DNA from: Atriophallophorus winterbourni
Taxonomy: Eukaryota; Platyhelminthes; Trematoda; Plagiorchiida; Microphallidae
Direction of reading: 5' to 3'
DNA length: 64,000 nt
NCBI GenBank assembly: GCA_013407085.1
Contig: JACCGJ010013582.1
Coordinates: 186,001-250,000, forward strand
The translations under genes and the position numbers were made by a program. Of this stretch, positions 48,942-60,879 are shown piece by piece. Position 1 is the stretch's first letter, and each line of letters starts with the position of its first letter. The notes below the pieces were generated by a model, which saw only the letters and a list, made by a program, of their open reading frames with translations, did no database searches and was not told the origin of the DNA.

Positions 48942-51900
48942 ATGAAATCAACTGCAGTGCTCGTTCTAACAGTTTTATCTTTAGTAATTTGCCTGAATGG
49001 TAAGTTACCATTCTAACTATTGCAATGTGGCTGAAAATTGGGAACATTTTATCATTAGATGCTAGTTCGAATATCTCGCTTAATAGACATGAATTCTATT
49101 TTTTGCTGTCATGGTTAGGTGGAATGAATTGAAATATTTTCAGACAGGAGGAACAATGTTTCACAGATATAATGATTAATTTTGCGTGTGGAATAAACTT
49201 CGTTAAACTCATTTTAAGGAAATTATTTTTTTGTGAATTTATTATTTTGAAATTAACTTATTCTTCTTCTGTTACATAAAGCTGGAAGCTTACCATCTAC
49301 GAATCATCCGTATTATTTTAAACATATCGTGGATGAACAGAGTGACTAAAGCTGAAGTGCTTTCAATAGCTGGGCTCTATAGATGTTCACTCTATTGAGA
49401 CAGCGCCGCTTGCAGGGACATGAACATGTGTACAGATTGAAAAGTGGTCATATTCGGAACAATACTCTTCATTGTGAGATGCAATTAGGAAAGTCGACCA
49501 TAGGGCAGACAGCACTTGCTGTACAAAGACGTTTGCAAGAGAGATATGAAAGATATTGACATTGACCCCGCGAGCTGGTAAGAACTTTCTCTCGACCGCT
49601 CACATTGGAGGCATCGTCTGCAAGCTAAATAGGTGCAGATACAGCCGCTGGTGCGCAACTGATGCAATACAACTGAGTTCCGATTATTGTTGCCAGCGCT
49701 GCGTAAGAGCAGTCTAGCCATTCAAAATGCTCTGGAACATGAAACTACATGCAATTGTGATGTAATTTCATAGTCGACATCAACCGTAGAAAGCCAACAA
49801 CAACATAAACGAAAACCGCCCAGATACCTTGCTTGACTGTATAGTACCTATGTTTGCAAATAGCCAATATCAACTTCCTACGGTGTTTAATTTCAAATAC
49901 ATAATCAACAAGATTTTCACCTATACCTTTCATGCGGATATGAGAGTGCAATATTTCATAATATTATATAATGATGTCCCTAAATAGTTGAATAGTTAGT
50001 GGAATATCTTTTATTTGAAAGACGCGTTCAAATTATCGTCAGGCTAAATACTATAATGTTTTCAGTCATATATGTTTTGTGCTTTATAAATATTTCGAAG
50101 ACTTACGTATAACACAATTTCAGTTCAAGTGTTTACCACACACTGTTGAAAAAACCAAATAATACCCGTTACATTCTAACAAAATTAAATATCATAACAC
50201 GAACGTGGACTTTTCAATTCTGGCAATCACATCCTGGTGATTCGTCAAACTATTCGGCGTCAACCGGCATTGACAAATTGATCAGCGTTCTCCAACGGAA
50301 GCGGTTGATCAAGCTGCTATATTATTTTGTTGTGTTGCAACCAGTTGGCGATACGAATTATAGTGTGTTATCCATTTTTGATTGCCAGTGTTTCGACGTT
50401 CCGTACACCGTATGTGCGTTGCTATTGTTCTGCATGTCGTCTTAGCGTTCATGATAAGCAATCCTGATTAATTTGCTTCACAAGTTCACAACATGAGCAA
50501 AATCATAATACTAAGAAAATAATAATTGAATATATGGACTAATATAACGTGGGTTGTTTTTATGTTTGAAGATGAATGTTAATTTTGATCTGTTAAAAAT
50601 TGAATTATCGACGACGGACAAACATTGTTGATGAGGCAAAACATTCATCCAGTTTAACCTGATGTAAATTCGAATGAAATCTAATATTCAATTAAACATT
50701 TTCTCATCAACAGGGGAGATTGTTCAATGCTATTTTTGTGCACCTTGTCAAAACGCGGATAGTGCATCTATAGTACCAGGTTGTGCCCACTGTGCGGTGA
50801 GTTTTAAGCTATAACTAAGCAATTTCTATCGGTTGTAATGTCTCACATACAACAAAACTATATTTTTTTCGAGGTTCTTAATTTGAACCATGCATATTAT
50901 CACATTTTTCACTTAACGAAAATAAAAGGTGCTTGATTTCGATCATTTTGCGACGATATAACATTTTCTTAAACAAAATCATTTCTGTTATTTGAGGGAC
51001 ATAAGACAATAAAACAAAATTGTGTAATTTCGTAGAGACATAGACATAAATGTAAAACACCGTTAACCCCATGTTGTTGTTGGCCTCCGTCGGTCGATGT
51101 CGACCATGGATGTACATCACATCGCATGATTTTCATGTTTTGCAACTTTTTGAATGACTAAACAGTCCGATTCTGGAGGAACAATCTCTCCCGCAGCGCT
51201 TGCAACGATGGTCAGAACTCTGTTGTATTGCATCAGTTGCACGCCGGCGGCGTGATCTGCGTTCAGCAGCCAGGAGCTGTATTTGCTCCTCCCCATACTC
51301 ATTGTCAAATGAGTCGCACGCGAATTGTCTTTGCAAACACATGTTAACTTGAGCCTGTCTTGATTGGAATGAAATTACTTCACTTGATTGCATGAATCTT
51401 ATGTGTGCATACAAGGACTGGGTTTGTGTTCGATGCCCCCATGTAACAGATAATAACAATTTGGTTTCACATTTCCCAAACATTCAAAAGCACGTGAATC
51501 TTAATAGCGGTTTCGTTACTTGAGAAGAGAAACGGTTGGATTCATTCCTCTGGCGTTTGCATGTTTGCTGTTCATGCATAACTATTTTCCTAAAAAAGTG
51601 ATTACTTATTTAAAATGTTTAGAGTTTACTATGTAGATTTGTCTACCGTTTACTCCTTTTTGTTAAATGGATATCACCCACATGTTAATCTTCCCAAATG
51701 CTGTTCACAAAAGTTTTGGTACATAAATGAGCTGAATACTTAACAAAGCATCGAGTGTTGGCAACACGAGTTGGAGGTTCTCGTTGAAATTACATTCGGA
51801 ATTATATTGGCACTACAACTATATTTTTGTATATTGAGTTGAACATTTGATTAAATTTTTTGTTCGCTAAGTAAACTCTCGCTATTCTTATTGTGTATGG

Positions 51901-52859
51901 GAGTCCCGATCTGCATATCAACAATTAGATTTTCCTAATATTTCTGCTGATTTATTCGTAGCCAAAATGCATTGAAAATTAATTTGAAGCATCTGAACAA
52001 AAATGAAACCAACAATATTGTATGACCAAAGAACATATTAGAACAACAAAGTTATTTAATGATTATTAGAAATATATATTTGGACAATAATATTTACTAC
52101 TTTCTATTAAACAAACGAGAATAATCATATTTCAAGCTTATGCGGATATTTATCTAACTGTCACTACCTGATGTGTGCAAACAGCACGAAACCAGTCGTG
52201 GGGTGTGTGACGAAAAAGCATGCAAATGTATATTTGGAAATAATCATGTTTTGTGAACACAAATTAAACTCTCTAATAAATAAAAAACCATTAGGTTTAT
52301 GTATAGGTTAATGTCAAATTCGCATTTACCCATTGCATAAAAATATTAAATTTTCATAACCATTAAATAACTTCAAAATGATAGTTTAACTTATTTTCTA
52401 ATTGATAAATTCAGAGTGACTTTTATACGAACATTTATTACTATTTATTCAATTGGTATTCGTTATTTTCTAGTAAATCGAGAGTAGAATATTTTTCATA
52501 TTTTCCGAAATAGCTTAGTAAAATTCGATCAATATATAGTATTTAACATATTTGGATTTCACATGAAATAGACCATAACAACCCATATCCAAAATGTAAC
52601 AAGTTCCGTTATCAGAAGTTGTGAACTTGGCGTGTGCATGAGCCGTACAGAGACAAATAATCAAACAACGAAAATAATTGAGTGCTGCGACACACCACTT
52701 TGCAACGGTTTTGAAAACCCAGCAACGACCACAAGTTCAGTGACGACTATATCCACCCAAACAAGCTTGCCAGATTCATGTCGGCAACTTACGATCCAAA
52801 ACGTTAACCTCATATCTGCGGCAATTCTCGTCAACTTGTTCAGTTTCTTGTTCCGTTAA
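48942..52859 (+). CDS. Single-domain LU (Ly6/uPAR three-finger) GPI-type surface protein
   Basis: Three exons on the plus strand: 48942-48999, 50714-50796 and 52572-52859, with GT-AG introns in phase 1 and phase 0. They encode 142 residues. Exon 1 gives a signal peptide (MKSTAVLVLTVLSLVICLN). Exon 2 starts the LU domain with CYFCAPC and ends with GCAHCA. Exon 3 gives CELGVC, then ECCDTPLCN, a Thr/Ser-rich stalk and a hydrophobic end (LISAAILVNLFSFLF) suited to GPI attachment. The ten cysteines (25, 28, 31, 43, 46, 64, 69, 85, 86, 91) follow the same spacing plan as both domains of the gene at 29845-34059, and the intron positions and phases are the same. The two introns are large and hold LINE tails (49490-49800 and 51070-51480). 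LU proteins of this type sit on the outer membrane; the role here is unknown. Confidence 0.85.
49490..49800 (+). mobile_element. LINE 3' end in intron 1 of the LU gene
   Basis: The plus strand reads YKDVCKRDMKDIDIDPASW, then ELSLDRSHWRHRLQAK, matching the RT C-terminal motif YKDVCKRDLKALGIDTDSWE. The usual 3' end with CATAGTCGACATCAACCG and CCAACAACAACAT follows (49769-49806). Confidence 0.8.
51070..51480 (-). mobile_element. LINE 3' end with intact zinc-finger tail in intron 2 of the LU gene
   Basis: The minus strand has an open frame (51483-51133) whose end reads HRCKRCGRDCSSRIGLFSHS. This is the C-terminal Cys/His finger found in one group of APE-class LINE polyproteins. The 3' tail with the ATGGTCGACATCGACCGACG signature and GCCAACAACAACAT follows at 51117-51070. 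The N-terminal part of the frame does not match and may be unrelated DNA. Confidence 0.8.
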
Positions 52860-53559
52860 AGAATGCAGACGTTAAATTATTCACGTTATTATACTATTGT
52901 AATGTTCTCAATATATTTGTGTAACAAACCTTTGTTGTAATTTAACATAATTGGTCAATATTTCTATATATAGATTTTTGCTATTCTTTTAGACGCTGGT
53001 CTTTTTGCAAAAACGTTTAGAATTTTTAAATCTAGCTACGAATTTTTCTCATTTCTATCAATATATCCACATTAAAGTGAATGTAGCAAATTCAAATATT
53101 TTCTCATATTAATTCAAAAATATTTTTTTCAAAAGAAAAACGTAAAACCAGTTAATAAAATAAACCATAATATGTCAATTCCTGAGAGGAAAGACTATTC
53201 GAAAACACTTCAACAAATGACAGATCTAATTAAACGGAACAATATCACGCTAAAAACAATGCATCAATATATAATATATGATAAGAACAGCTTGGTTTTG
53301 GAAAAGCAATACAAAATAAAATTATCTAATATTTAAGTATTTAATTATATTTTATTAATTTTAATTAATTTATATTTTATCATTTAATTCTTTAGATCCA
53401 TAAAATTAAAACAATCGTGCCGTTTGCACTTGTAAAATCGGGAGACGTTGATGTGGATCTCATGACGTAGAACAGTTTAGAAATAGCAAATCATGTTTTA
53501 ACATGAAATGAAGAATGTATCATAGACATAGCGTAGCATATCTTTGGTTTTGAATGTTC
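52860..53559. other. 3' flank of the LU gene, AT-rich
   Basis: No gene. AATAAA sites near 53155 could serve as poly(A) signals. A very AT-rich tract lies at 53330-53400. Confidence 0.4.
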
Positions 53560-53755
53560 GTCTTTATAAGAGATCTCTTCAAAGTGCTCCTGGTACATAT
53601 TCGCCAGCACTCGGGAAATACAGGAGCTCATCGCTAAATTATCGTTTTGCTTGCTTAGCTGTCTATTGAATAAGAAGTGGTTATTATTCAGACAAATAGC
53701 TACACCGTTGATGATTTATTCTACAATACAATTTGTACGATCCTTTCACTTTATA
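53560..53755 (-). mobile_element. Penelope-like element RT fragment, third copy
   Basis: The minus strand reads NLAMSSCISRVLANMYQEHF (about 53640-53575), matching the GLAMGSPISPVLANIYMEHF motif of Penelope-type RT. The flanking stretch 53625-53750 also matches 17110-17240 of the left-arm copy at DNA level. Unlike the arm copies, this one keeps the motif in a single frame. Confidence 0.78.
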
Positions 53756-54359
53756 TCGTAGTTCCGTGACCAAGGATATTAGGTCAAAGCTTCACTGCAG
53801 GAATTATATGTAATACACCGGTAAACGGGAAGTTCATTCGTAGATAGCATTAAAATTTGAACTGACAAATCACACTGTTCATAAGTTTGTAAAAAAATAA
53901 CTTGCATTATTTCAATTGGCTCCGAAGTAAATATCTTTTGAAATAAGAACGGTAACATGAAATGTAATGTAGAACTAACCACAAAAAAAGATTTGCTGAG
54001 AATACAATTTACTTTGTAAAAAAGGTTACACTTGAATGCGAATGTTGCATAAGGTTTGTACAACGAACCACGATTTTCAAACACATAATCACATTGTGAT
54101 TCGTGGTCGAGCACTCAAGGCAATAATGGATGAAAAAAGTGAAGAGTTGGTCACAGAGATTTCCTGAACACGAGCATTGCATGTTTAGTAGAGTTAAATA
54201 GTAACACAGTTGACTGGTACAAATGAAGTAAGGTGCAGAGATCAATATGTAATGTCATACATTCATTATCACATCTAAAACGTCCCGATATTTTAATATA
54301 GTTGACCAACAGTATCAAGTCATATCGACTAATATCTCGTTCCTATACACCGAGAATAT

Positions 54360-55000
54360 AAGATGTCCATGCACTGAGCCCAGTAAAACGCAACTTGTGA
54401 CGTGCCAACGTGAACACGGAGGTGTCTTCCAATAAGATAGTCCGTTATCCAATCCAGCAACGTTCAGTTATTACATAAGCTTCGAGAATGTTTATTGAAA
54501 TATCATGGTTGACTCTATAAAAAACTTTGAAAATGTCGTTATAGCGAAGATGTAAACCCTCACGTTGGTTCAGTGACTTAGTCCAATCCTCAAAGGTTGT
54601 AAGTTGGTTCAATGAACAGCAAAGATTTCTCTCAAAAGCGCGTTGTGTCGCAGTCATAATGCGTTTCTTTAATTTTTAAGATAAACGGAAGGAGCGTGAC
54701 CGGTTTATATTTTGGCTTTCCCTACAGCTACAATCTTCATAATAAGGACTTATTATATATGCTTCTCATAGCAGTGGTTGTTTTACTTCATGCGGGCAAA
54801 GATTATATAAGCTCGTGGAAGAATTTGAAACCCGCTTAGTATGTCAGGGTAATTTTTCTGCGCCTTGGGAAATCTTCTCTTTCAGTTAACAACATTTGCA
54901 CCCAACCATATATTTGATAACAGCCATTTCACTTAATTATTCCAATTAGGCGAAATTTCCAACACTTGATATGTGAAACAACGCTCGAAATGGTATTCAA
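54360..55000 (-). mobile_element. CR1-like LINE RT fragment
   Basis: The minus strand reads YKPVTLLPFIL (about 54714-54680), then FEDWTKSLNQ, RYNDIFKVFYRVNHDISINI and LEAYVITERCW (54600-54445), then a continuation in another frame to about 54360. These match the LINE RT blocks NYRPVSLLP and YTDFSKAFDSVNHDILI. Frameshifted and dead; the FSKAFD aspartate region is changed to FKVFY. Confidence 0.7.
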
Positions 55001-57599
55001 TGGATTTTTCTTTACTAAACCATCAGCGGTACCTTGAGCAGAGTAAATCATTCCATTAAGGGTTTGTACAAGAAATACGCGTGGTTTAATAATTGATCTG
55101 CTCATTTAATATCTTGCGAAGAAGATAAGACTTAGTTTTCATTCTCTCAAACGTGTTTCATTGGGATTGAATGCGATTTTTTCTTATCAGAGTCGTGGCG
55201 TGTTTCCATAACTTACAGAATTGCTTTTAATTTGCTTCCGCACAAAATATTGTATAAGTTACAAAAATATCCCTATTCATATCTAACCATATCAAGGTCC
55301 TAGTTGTGGTTGAAATTAGGTGGTATGAAACTAGAGATTTCGTCAATCTTCGAATTCAAATAATTTAGAAATATACAGTCAAATGTGCGAGAATCCGTGA
55401 ATTTGATCTCTCTAGTGTGTGCATCATTGAGACGGGTATTTGATGATTGAAATTCTATTATCCGTAAACATTTTGTCTACTCGCTTAATCGTTGCGCACT
55501 ACATACATAATTTGAGATATGAAACGCATTGACATGCTGTCCCAGTAGTGCATGTTATTGAGTATTATCTTACGAGGCTAGTTATGGCGTTATTACATCG
55601 TTAAGCGTTGACGTTTGGTCAAGATCCCGACTTTGAGTTAGCTGGTCAACGTCTATGGCAGTAAAACAATTTGAATAACCTCCTTGAATTTAACTTCAAA
55701 TTTTCACTCCTTGGAAACATTTGCATTAGTTTAAAATAAGCCGGGATCAGGGATTGAGGATTCTGGCAGCTCGCGATGTATTGCAAGCATTCGATTCGTT
55801 TATTATTACACAAGCTCTTGTTGATGGCTATCGGTAAACTGTGCTGTTTGAACATTGATGTCCATTGACTAGGTTAATTGAACACCACACCGTTTTAGGA
55901 AGTCTAAGATCAGTATGATTAATTGAAAACACTGCGCCTAATGTTCATGGATTTTGAATGCAACTCCACCATAAAACTTTAGGTGATCTTGACTGAGTTG
56001 TGTAATTTCTGGAATCCAGAGCTCAGCATCAGTCATGCACGGCTATTAATACATCTTTTTAACTGCAACCAATCGGGCCCGCAAATTTCAGCTAATCTGC
56101 TTTATGCATTCGTATATAGACGTTCAATCGTATGTGTTTGTCACACGATAGGATGGTTTTAGTTAGCTAATAATCAGACTAGCTATGCAAGGGACGTTGC
56201 TTGTTCATTTTAGGGACATGTTGGATATCCGCAAAAAAAACTGCAATCGCATTGTGACTGCAAAAGCTGTCTGGGTGTTACTGAGAAAACACGATTGGGC
56301 ACGCTTAGGCTTACTTTTTGTGGAATAATAGAATGGTATGATTTCCACTTGGGACAGATAGAGATATCAATCTAGGTCGTTAGAAAAGATATCCTCATAA
56401 GACAAGGCCCATCGACATTGCATTTGCTGAATCTGAATAATCGGGAATTGTCTGCAACTATTGAATCACGTGATCCAATGGCACCGTTATTATATATATC
56501 CATTGCTTCAAATATCGTTGCTTTGATCCCAAAGCTTATAATGCATCAACATTTCAGAGGACCGCGAGCAATAATAAATTACGTGAAGTAGATTGATTTC
56601 GCCAAGTATATTGACCTCCTGTTTCCCAGTAAATTATGTCAGCTTGGACTCGTCAGGTCAAACCGGTACACGAAATGAGCAGTTGCGCATCGAGGATCAC
56701 TTATTTAATCTCAGATTTATTTCGCAATGATACACATAAAAGGCTTGACCAGGCCCACTGTGATGGGCTTTCATACCGAGTTAAGCACGTCTTCGATGTA
56801 GGTATTCAATCTTTCCAGCCAATGTGTGTACAGACACCAGTCCGAATATTGTCATCATGTGCTCGTTTTGTCACATAACCTTTATCTGTCGACTCCGGTA
56901 CATTGTTAAGCTTATACTGATAGCGACAACAGTCTCCGCTGAATGAGCGGTAGTGTTGCGTTTTTTGGGTTGTTCGGATCTGCTAACAAGTCGATGGGAA
57001 ATACCTGCTAAATTGGTTGCTATTCATTCATGTGAAGACCACGGTTCGCAGGGTTCACTAGGTCCATCTTCATTACACCCTGATAAGCAATTAGTACATT
57101 CAATTAAGAGACTAAGTTGTTGTTTGCCTCTTTGAGATACATATATTTTGTTTTGAACTGCGTTAAAAATTGCGTCTAGCAAAGGTGGTTATATTGTTTC
57201 CTTAATTTTTTGATCACAATTATCCAAAACGTCTATACGGGATTCCAGCTGGGCTTGATGGGCAGTATTCGTGTGTGGATCGCTCAGCTTTTTACTCCGA
57301 TTGATATTGCTCACGTATCAAACGCCGGGGAAAACAACGTTGCTAATAAACGATAACTCTTTCTGCTTTAGGGCTTCATAAAATTTGGTATATACTTCAC
57401 GCAAGTATAATAATATATCGCCTTAAGTCTTCTACTGATGCTCAAAACGACAAGTATTAGATACTTTACACAATTTCAAATGATGCGAATCCCTCAATTA
57501 CTGTTCATAGATACTTCAAACGTACTCATCTTTTCAACAGATCATATAATCCTCTTCAGACACCTGATCGTAAATTTAGTAGACTAATCGACATGATTT
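55001..57599. other. No supported gene; probably old repeat DNA
   Basis: Several short frames (55646-55855, 56636-56878, 56953-57135) show no motif I recognise. Base composition is a little less AT-rich than in the arms, which would fit decayed LINE sequence, but I cannot show it. Confidence 0.35.
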
Positions 57600-59130
57600 C
57601 ACTGCATAACCATGTGTCTGACTTTACTCACAGAAGAGGATCAGAGTTACCGTCCGATTTGGATATATCCTCACTTCCAAAACAATAGCAGTTAGAGATG
57701 TTCACTACATTGCCCGCTCTAAGTCAGATTTATCATATTGTGTAAGTCTTCAAATGAACATGCAGCGCTAGACGAGTATGTGAGTGCGTAAAACTATACA
57801 GTAGGATCGACTACGTAAGTATACGTGGCGAGCTTCGGTTAGTAAATTGGTGATTGATAATCACAACAATGAAACACATTGCATCGCACTTATAGAACGA
57901 GTTCAGTAAAAGATGTATCAAAATTCGCGATTTGTTTGAGAACGACGGGTGAGTAACTTTTTCTTCAAGCTTCGTAGTCGCTCGAAAAAAATAAATCGGT
58001 CATAGGAACTCTGCTTGGGTTCAACACAGAAATTCCAGGACCGAAGTTTTCTTGCAACGATTATGCAAAATTCGGAACAACGTAAACGCTCTCCTTAAGA
58101 AAGAAAAGCAAAATTACTATCGCTTTCTAACTTCGAGAATGGAAGAAAATGTTAAATTGCTATATTGGATTGACAATGCTTGATCTAGTGTGGAAACAGT
58201 GGTGTTTTATTCCTTACTCGAAATAAATAAACGGTCTAAATGGAAAATAATCAGAGGTACTCGCTCAATTTATTGCTTAGGTGTTTAGTCCTATTGCGAT
58301 AAATTCGATCGAATCACTAGCGCCATAGACAGCTACACGTATGGCTTGAAAGTTATAATATTAGGCGCAAGGCGATTGTTTGAATCATTGGCGTAGAATA
58401 AACGGTTATTAATGCGTTTAATCGCCTAGCGCAAAGTTAAGTCATCGAGCCAGTACTGTTCTTGGTTTACATCAACAACCTATCTGTGATTATCTAATTA
58501 AATGCAAATCACTTTGCTGATTATATTAAACTTTGTTCGCAAATACAATCACCTGCGGACTGTGTGCAACTGCAACGTGATCTAGATGCTCTTCATAAAT
58601 ATTCGATACGGAGAAAGCTGCTATTCAATTTCCAAAAATGCCAGATGTTGTAATTTGGTAAGTCATTCTTGTACCAATATCACTTCGGGAAGACGATTGT
58701 GAAATGGTCCGATTCGGAATGGGATCTTGGAGGCTGGTTATGCGGCAGTTTGAAGAACAGCCTGTATTTCAAAGTCAACTACAAGTGTGCTTTCACGTTT
58801 CTATGTATGCCACGACGGAGCTTTGGAACGTTCTCTCTTGGAACGTTGCGCAAGATCAGTGAATAATTTTTCATTCCAACAATGGAGCAGGCATCACAAG
58901 CTTGGACTCCGTGGATAAAAAAGCATATAGTATTCCTTGATAAAGTTTGCCATCGTGAAATCAAACTCGTATGTGGAATCCAGAAGCTAACGAACGTGTG
59001 ACAGTGTTTGTTTCATTTGAAATGCCCTACTTGGACCTCTTGTTATCGCTCCAAGCGTCGAAACGTTCATTCGAAATTTGGATGCTCATTTGTTACATAG
59101 CGATTTAACGACACCTGCCTATTGACTCGT
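57600..59130 (+). mobile_element. CR1-like LINE relic, endonuclease end to 3' end
   Basis: In order on the plus strand: an endonuclease end (TKTIAV, then VHYIARSKSDL near 57700-57735), KIRNNVNALLKKEKQNYYRF (about 58067-58126) before the RT, a damaged RT palm near 58440-58540, CVQLQRDLDAL-like remains (about 58560-58592), then AWTPWIKKHIVFLDKVCHRE (about 58900-58960) and a final LDAHL (about 59080). Stops and frameshifts are frequent, so it is a dead copy. Confidence 0.7.
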
Positions 59131-60879
59131 GGCAAGTATTCAACCAGACTATACTTGACATAACATGTTTATTGAGAGTCGTTTTCCCCTAACGATTATT
59201 TACTATGATATGTGCTTTTCGTGACTATAAATTCTGGAATATTGTATCTTACAAATGTGAAAACAGATTATAACAGATTATCAACCTTGGTCAAACTATG
59301 AGAAACATTTTGTAAAAATATACAGAATTAAAGTGGAACGCACCAATCGAAATCAGGCACAACATTCACTTTGCGAAAATATCACCTAATTCTCATTGGA
59401 AATACATGGCGTGTATCAAGACATCGCCACGATTCTATTTTTATTCGACACGATATTAACCAACTCATAGTAATCCAAAGCGCTGACTATAACAAAAAAA
59501 CGGTAAACAGTGTTCTTTCAGCTGTAGCATAAATAGTCTGAATGTCATTAGTCCGATATTATTCGGATGTACAACAATGTTTATCCCGAAGAACATCCAC
59601 TGAAACACTAGATTGATGTGTGTGATAGGAAAGTGACACGCGGACATACCTTACCATTTACTTACACATTATTGTCTTTGGCTCCAAATTTTCCCATATG
59701 ATTTTTTATTTCTTTATAAATCCGTACCTCAACATGTGGTGTACTCTCTTTGCCTGACAATGTTTGAAACGAAATTGGAATTCTACATGCGAAAAACATC
59801 ATTCACGAGGCTACAATTTGATATTGCTTATCGGTTTTATACTATTATTTCTCAACATTTTCATTCACACCGTAATCCGTGTTTTGAAGTATTAACTTTT
59901 TAAACACAATTATTTGAATCCTCGAAATTTTAGCTTTAAGCAAACCGTTCTATAATCTACGTTCAGAAGCGGTAAAAGAAAGATAAGCTATACAATATAA
60001 ACAGTGAGTGAATAATCGCTCATGGTGTTGGCCTGAGTTCGATTGAATCTGATGAGGTACGAATGTGTTAACGAGAATATAACCTCAATTTGATTGTTTT
60101 GAATTAAATTTACATATTATTGAATTAGTTTATTTTTCATTTGAATGTCAATTGTAACTATTTAGACGGATTACTTAATAATGTATATCAGAATATTCTG
60201 ACGTTTTTTGCTTCGAGCCACATCGATGTAGCTTCACATTCCATCGTTCTTGCATCATTATCCAGTAAAACAATTTAACCGTTATCCAATATTAGCTGAA
60301 CGTTTCATGAAACATTTAGGTTATTACAAACTACTGCGTACATCCATTGCTTTTGTTTTCTTATTCATACATGATAGCTTTCATTACTTTTAATCTCGTG
60401 ATTCTTACATTACATTTTGTAAATGTGCTTAATGTGTGATTAAAATCGCATAAAAACTATTTCGAGCTTAAGAGAATAATGTCGCGACGATGCAAGCAAT
60501 GAGTGCATGCGATTATGACATGCAATAACATACATGATTTCAATCTAATAAACAGGTTTACTTAGAAACATACAAGACTATAATGCATAAGATCCTTCGG
60601 CATTGTCACATGACATGCCGAAACGTACGAAAAATATGAACTATGAATTCTCTGTAAATTTTGTTTATCACATGTGGCAATCACAGATTCTGTTTTTGTG
60701 TAAATCAGTAGTATGATATCGATATTTGATCAGTTATCACAGCGCAAATCACGTTGGTATAAGAGCTGAAGCTTCAAGTGAGTGCAAAATATTGTAATCC
60801 AAAACGTGTTTATGCGTAGGCGACGTAACATTTGGAAGCTACTGTTATTCAGGGTTCATACACCGAAGCACGCTCTTTT
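59131..60879. other. AT-rich non-coding DNA
   Basis: No exon or element could be supported. The frame at 59465-59647 is not convincing. Confidence 0.45.

Noticed and set aside
50146..50445. 99-codon frame inside intron 1 of the LU gene
   Set aside because: It lacks splice sites in phase with exons 1 and 2 and shows no known domain.
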